Shown here: piece after piece, positions 61,356 to 64,000 of the stretch
Layout: every line of letters starts with the position of its first letter
How positions within the stretch are numbered: the first letter of the stretch is position 1
NCBI GenBank assembly: GCA_019426215.1
Contig: CM033399.1
Coordinates: 25,181,022 to 25,245,021, forward strand
Source: Buddleja alternifolia
Lineage: Eukaryota; Streptophyta; Magnoliopsida; Lamiales; Scrophulariaceae
Direction: 5' to 3'
Length of the DNA stretch: 64,000 bases
Translations under genes and position numbers: made by a program
The notes under the pieces: generated by a model
The model's database searches: none
The model's input: the letters and a program-made list of their open reading frames with translations, nothing else
What the model was told of the DNA's origin: nothing

Positions 61356-63256
61356 TTATCTAAATAAATTGAAAAAGGCCAAAGATTTGAATTTTGCAAA
61401 GTCGTATGTCCGAGAGGAAATATCTTTATCCAAACTCTGTATCTTTGCAGTTGTGAGGACCATTTCTTTCTCCAAGTTTTGTTTTCTGATGTTAAGGGTT
61501 TTCAGTTCTTCTTCTTGCTCCTTCAACTTGTTTTTCTGCACATCTCTTTCAGCAATGAGTCCTTTCGCTCCGACTTTTGAGTTGATGGCCTCTTTGATTT
61601 TATCGAGCTGTGGACGCAACCATTTCACGTCTATCTTTATTTTTTCAGCGTCTTTAACTGCCTCATAGTACTTCTCGAGAGAATCAACATTAAGTTCTTC
61701 GATCTTGAGCTTATGCAGCTCCTTTAACACATTGCAGATGCCAGAGACAACCACTTTTCTCATCACTTCAGACTTTAAATCACAATCCTTCTCAATATCC
61801 CCGTATTTGGCCTTGATCGACTCTATGGTAGGCTCTAAATCTGCGAAATCAGAATATAATCATGTTATTAACTATAAAAAATGTAAAGAAATTATTCTGC
61901 TGTCTCGGTAGCTTCTTGAAGGAGATCTTGTTGCAAATTCTATTCTGAAGAGAGAATTAAGTGCATATAATATTTTATTTTTTTCTTTCTAATTTTTGGT
62001 GAACAAGGGCTCTGCTCACATTCAGAAAGCAAAATGTTCCATAGTTATGCTATCATCAAGCATCTACACTCTTTTGAGTAGACCATGTTGGTGTTACCCA
62101 ACTATTAGTCTCTTAATCTCTCAATTTTGCGAAAAAGTAAAGGAAAAAAGTGGGAGAATTGCAGTTTTCGTCCCTCAACTAACCATTAAAACATATTTGG
62201 TCCATCATTTTTCAAATTCACATATTTAGTCCCTCAACTTGTCAATTTCAAAAACATTGGGTCCTCGCCGTCAAATTTCCTTCTAAAACTAATGGAATGG
62301 CCAAAAGTACGATCCAAAATTATGTTTTGTTAGGTCCTTTGTTCGATGAATCTGTGACTGAAGCTGTGACCTTCAAATTGAATAGGTAAATGGTGATTTG
62401 CGAGCCCAAAGCATTTAATTCGAAAATCCCCAACTTTTTATAAATCCTAATCACCATTTTTTCCCATGAAGTTATTGGTGCAAATGGACAAAATTTTGTA
62501 GGAAGTGCAAATTCAGATCTCATATGCCAAAATCGACAAATTTTCCTAGAATTCAACCCATGTGCCTCACGCATGACTCTTTTCGTTAACTTTTTGAGGG
62601 AAAGTTGACGGCAAAAAGTGATTATGTTTAAATTGAACAACATTAGGGACTAAATGTATAATTTGAGAAATGGGGGACCAAGTCTATTTTAGTGGTGAAG
62701 TTCATGGCTGAAAATTGTAATTCTCCCCGGAAAAAAGTCCAAAATTCCCTATTTATCTAATTTTTCAACTTTCACCTACTTCCAATTTCTCTCTCCAATT
62801 CTAACATCCATCCTTTTTCATATATCCAGTACTTGAGTTATTTATTCATATCTAAACAAAAAAAAAAGAAATTATTTACTTCATTAACGAAATTCCAAAT
62901 AAAACATATTAGAACGAATAATAATGATAATCACATTTAAATAATTTAAAATAAAATTTATACACACGAACCAGTGTGGCGCAGACGCTACTTAACATTT
63001 GAGTTTTTATAAAAATTAAAAAAAAAGAAAAAGAAAAGCTTACAAAAAGGTTGGGAGCAATGCGGAAGACCTTGGATCCAGTGGCACTGTGTTTCCCGGG
63101 CGGCCTAGCCCTCTTCCGAGACGGATCCTCAACCGCCGGCGGAATAACTGGTGGTGGTGTCAGTAGTGCAGCCCCACCGCCACCGTCACCACCGCCGTTC
63201 TCTTCTCTCTTTATCTTGTAAGATGGTGAAGAAGCCATCCCTCCTATTTCATCCAT
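61356..63256 (-). CDS. Chimeric family locus D: AHL-like first exon plus coiled-coil exon (splicing unresolved)
   Basis: Exon 1 (63,256-63,044) reads MDEIGGMASSPSYKIKREEN, then a Gly/Pro-rich stretch, a decayed AT-hook (SRKRARPPGKHS, where the usual G-R-P core reads A-R-P), ending APNLF. Exon 2 (61,840-61,356) is fully open: LEPTIESIKAKYGDIEKDC, VKWLRPQLDKIKEAIN, KEQEEELKTLN, ending FFNLFR. The obvious donor (CTTTTT|gtaagc) is phase 0 while exon 2 needs one carried base, so direct joining would give an early stop. Another donor or a small exon in the 1.2 kb intron is needed, or it is a pseudogene. The 5' leader resembles that of the AHL gene. The intron contains a MITE (62,152). Predicted nuclear, function unknown. 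Confidence 0.55.
62152..62728. mobile_element. Mutator-type MITE in the intron of locus D
   Basis: The ends GGGAGAATTGCAGTTTTC and GGGGAGAATTACAATTTTC are inverted, with TTTAGTCCCT in both arms. GGAAAAAAGT lies outside both ends (62,142-62,151 and 62,729-62,738). Length about 576 bp, non-coding. Confidence 0.88.
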
Positions 63257-63560
63257 GTATATTAGAATAAATCAGATACTGGAAAGACCAAAAAACAATT
63301 TAAATAAAAAACCCAAACTTGCAACAAGGGTTTTTAATATGGGGGTTTTTCAAAAGAAAGGAAACAACTCAAAAATGGTTGAATCTTGAGACCCATTAAC
63401 ACAACAACTAATAATAATAATAATAATAATAAAGCTTATTCTGAAAGAAGAAAAAAAAGAGAGAGAGTTGTAAATCCATACCTAAATTACTAGATTTAGA
63501 AGTGGAAGCACAGTCTCCCTTCCGATAAGCTGAGCAAACACAGGAGTCCTCGGTTCTTCA
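63257..63560 (-). promoter_or_regulatory. Leader of locus D, AHL-like, with possible 5' UTR intron
   Basis: The - strand contains ATGGTTGAATCTTGAG-like and AGGGTTTTT strings that match the AHL leader. An (AAT)n run lies at 63,411-63,432. ATTTAG|gtatgg near 63,480 is a plausible leader-intron donor. Confidence 0.45.
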
Positions 63561-63689
63561 GTTACCCCCTTAATGTGTCCTCTAATAATTATTAAAGGTG
63601 ATGTGTTGTGTCCTCTAGTAATAAATAAAGGTGATGTGTCCTCTAGTAATAATTGGTACAAAATTGCAATTCAAACTCGCGAATCAGTC

Positions 63690-63850
63690 CTAAGCAATCC
63701 GGGGTGAGATAGAGCGGAAAAGACTCCTCCTTTCTTAATTAAGTAACGAAAGTTCGATTCTCAATTTTGGGTATAGAGAGCTATTGAAAACTCTGGATCA
63801 GCTGTCCCACCCTTTGAGATTACTCCAATCAACAAAAAAATTAATTACTG
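63690..63850 (+). mobile_element. SINE-like, tRNA-derived sequence
   Basis: An A-box-like GGGTGAGATAGAGCGG and a B-box-like AAGTTCGATTCTC are followed by a body ending near an A-rich run (CAACAAAAAAATTAATTA). No clear target duplication. Confidence 0.4.
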
Positions 63851-64000
63851 CAGTCGGTGATAAAAACCCTAGTGAAAATGAAAAGAATAACTCTGTCCTT
63901 GCTATGATTTCACTTCCTAGCACTTGAAAGGACAAAATGTGCCTTCATTTTATTAATATTTTAATCCTTTGTTTTTTCCAATACTCTCTCATTTTTTTCT

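Overview
The window is plant nuclear DNA, almost certainly from a eudicot. It is AT-rich, its genes carry GT-AG introns, and it contains Mutator-like, CACTA, hAT and PIF/Harbinger-type elements, copia remnants, a LINE and tRNA-derived SINEs. I cannot name the species.

Two ordinary host genes can be rebuilt to full length. The first (12.4-14.3 kb, + strand) is a 170-residue Cys-type phospholipid-hydroperoxide glutathione peroxidase in six coding exons. The second (18.3-15.6 kb, - strand) is a 350-residue AT-hook nuclear-localized (AHL) protein in five coding exons, with two AT-hooks and a complete PPC/DUF296 domain. The two genes converge.

A third, unusual gene set lies on the - strand between 42.8 and 63.3 kb. 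It has four paralogous loci (here A, B, C and D). Their first exon, and in locus D also the 5' leader, resembles the start of the AHL gene: the MDxxxGM start, the NPNI and VENPSP motifs, and one AT-hook. The second exon encodes a charged coiled-coil domain that resembles the C-terminal coiled-coil of plant MATH/PEARLI-4-type proteins. A has lost exon 1. B has a frameshift and no AT-hook. C has a stop and a frameshift. D has an eroded AT-hook and a splice-phase mismatch. This looks like a lineage-specific chimeric gene family undergoing birth and death, and it is the main candidate for something undescribed.

The rest is transposable elements. 1-8.45 kb: a Mutator-like element of Kaonashi type with a DUF1985/Ulp1 protease gene (cut off before its catalytic Cys by a roughly 0.8 kb hairpin), an intact 667-residue MULE transposase and a convergent Athila-ORF1-like ORF. 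19-25 kb: MITEs, a miniature LTR retrotransposon with a MITE inside its 5' LTR, and a CACTA element. 25-32.8 kb: LTR-retrotransposon remnants, including a decayed copia pol. 34.4-36.5 kb: a solo LTR carrying a Tourist-like MITE. 37-42 kb: diverged repeat units, MITEs and a SINE. 45-47 kb: a copia 5' LTR with an hAT MITE in it. 50-54.2 kb: a MITE whose empty site is visible in paralogues, and a three-level nest of MITEs. 54.5-58.2 kb: a LINE joined to a MULE fragment. 58.7-61.2 kb: a 2.5 kb foldback element built from tandem units of about 190 bp.

Many target-site duplications are readable, so the insertion order can be inferred. Coordinates of reconstructed exons come from reading frames and splice sites only, without transcript data.
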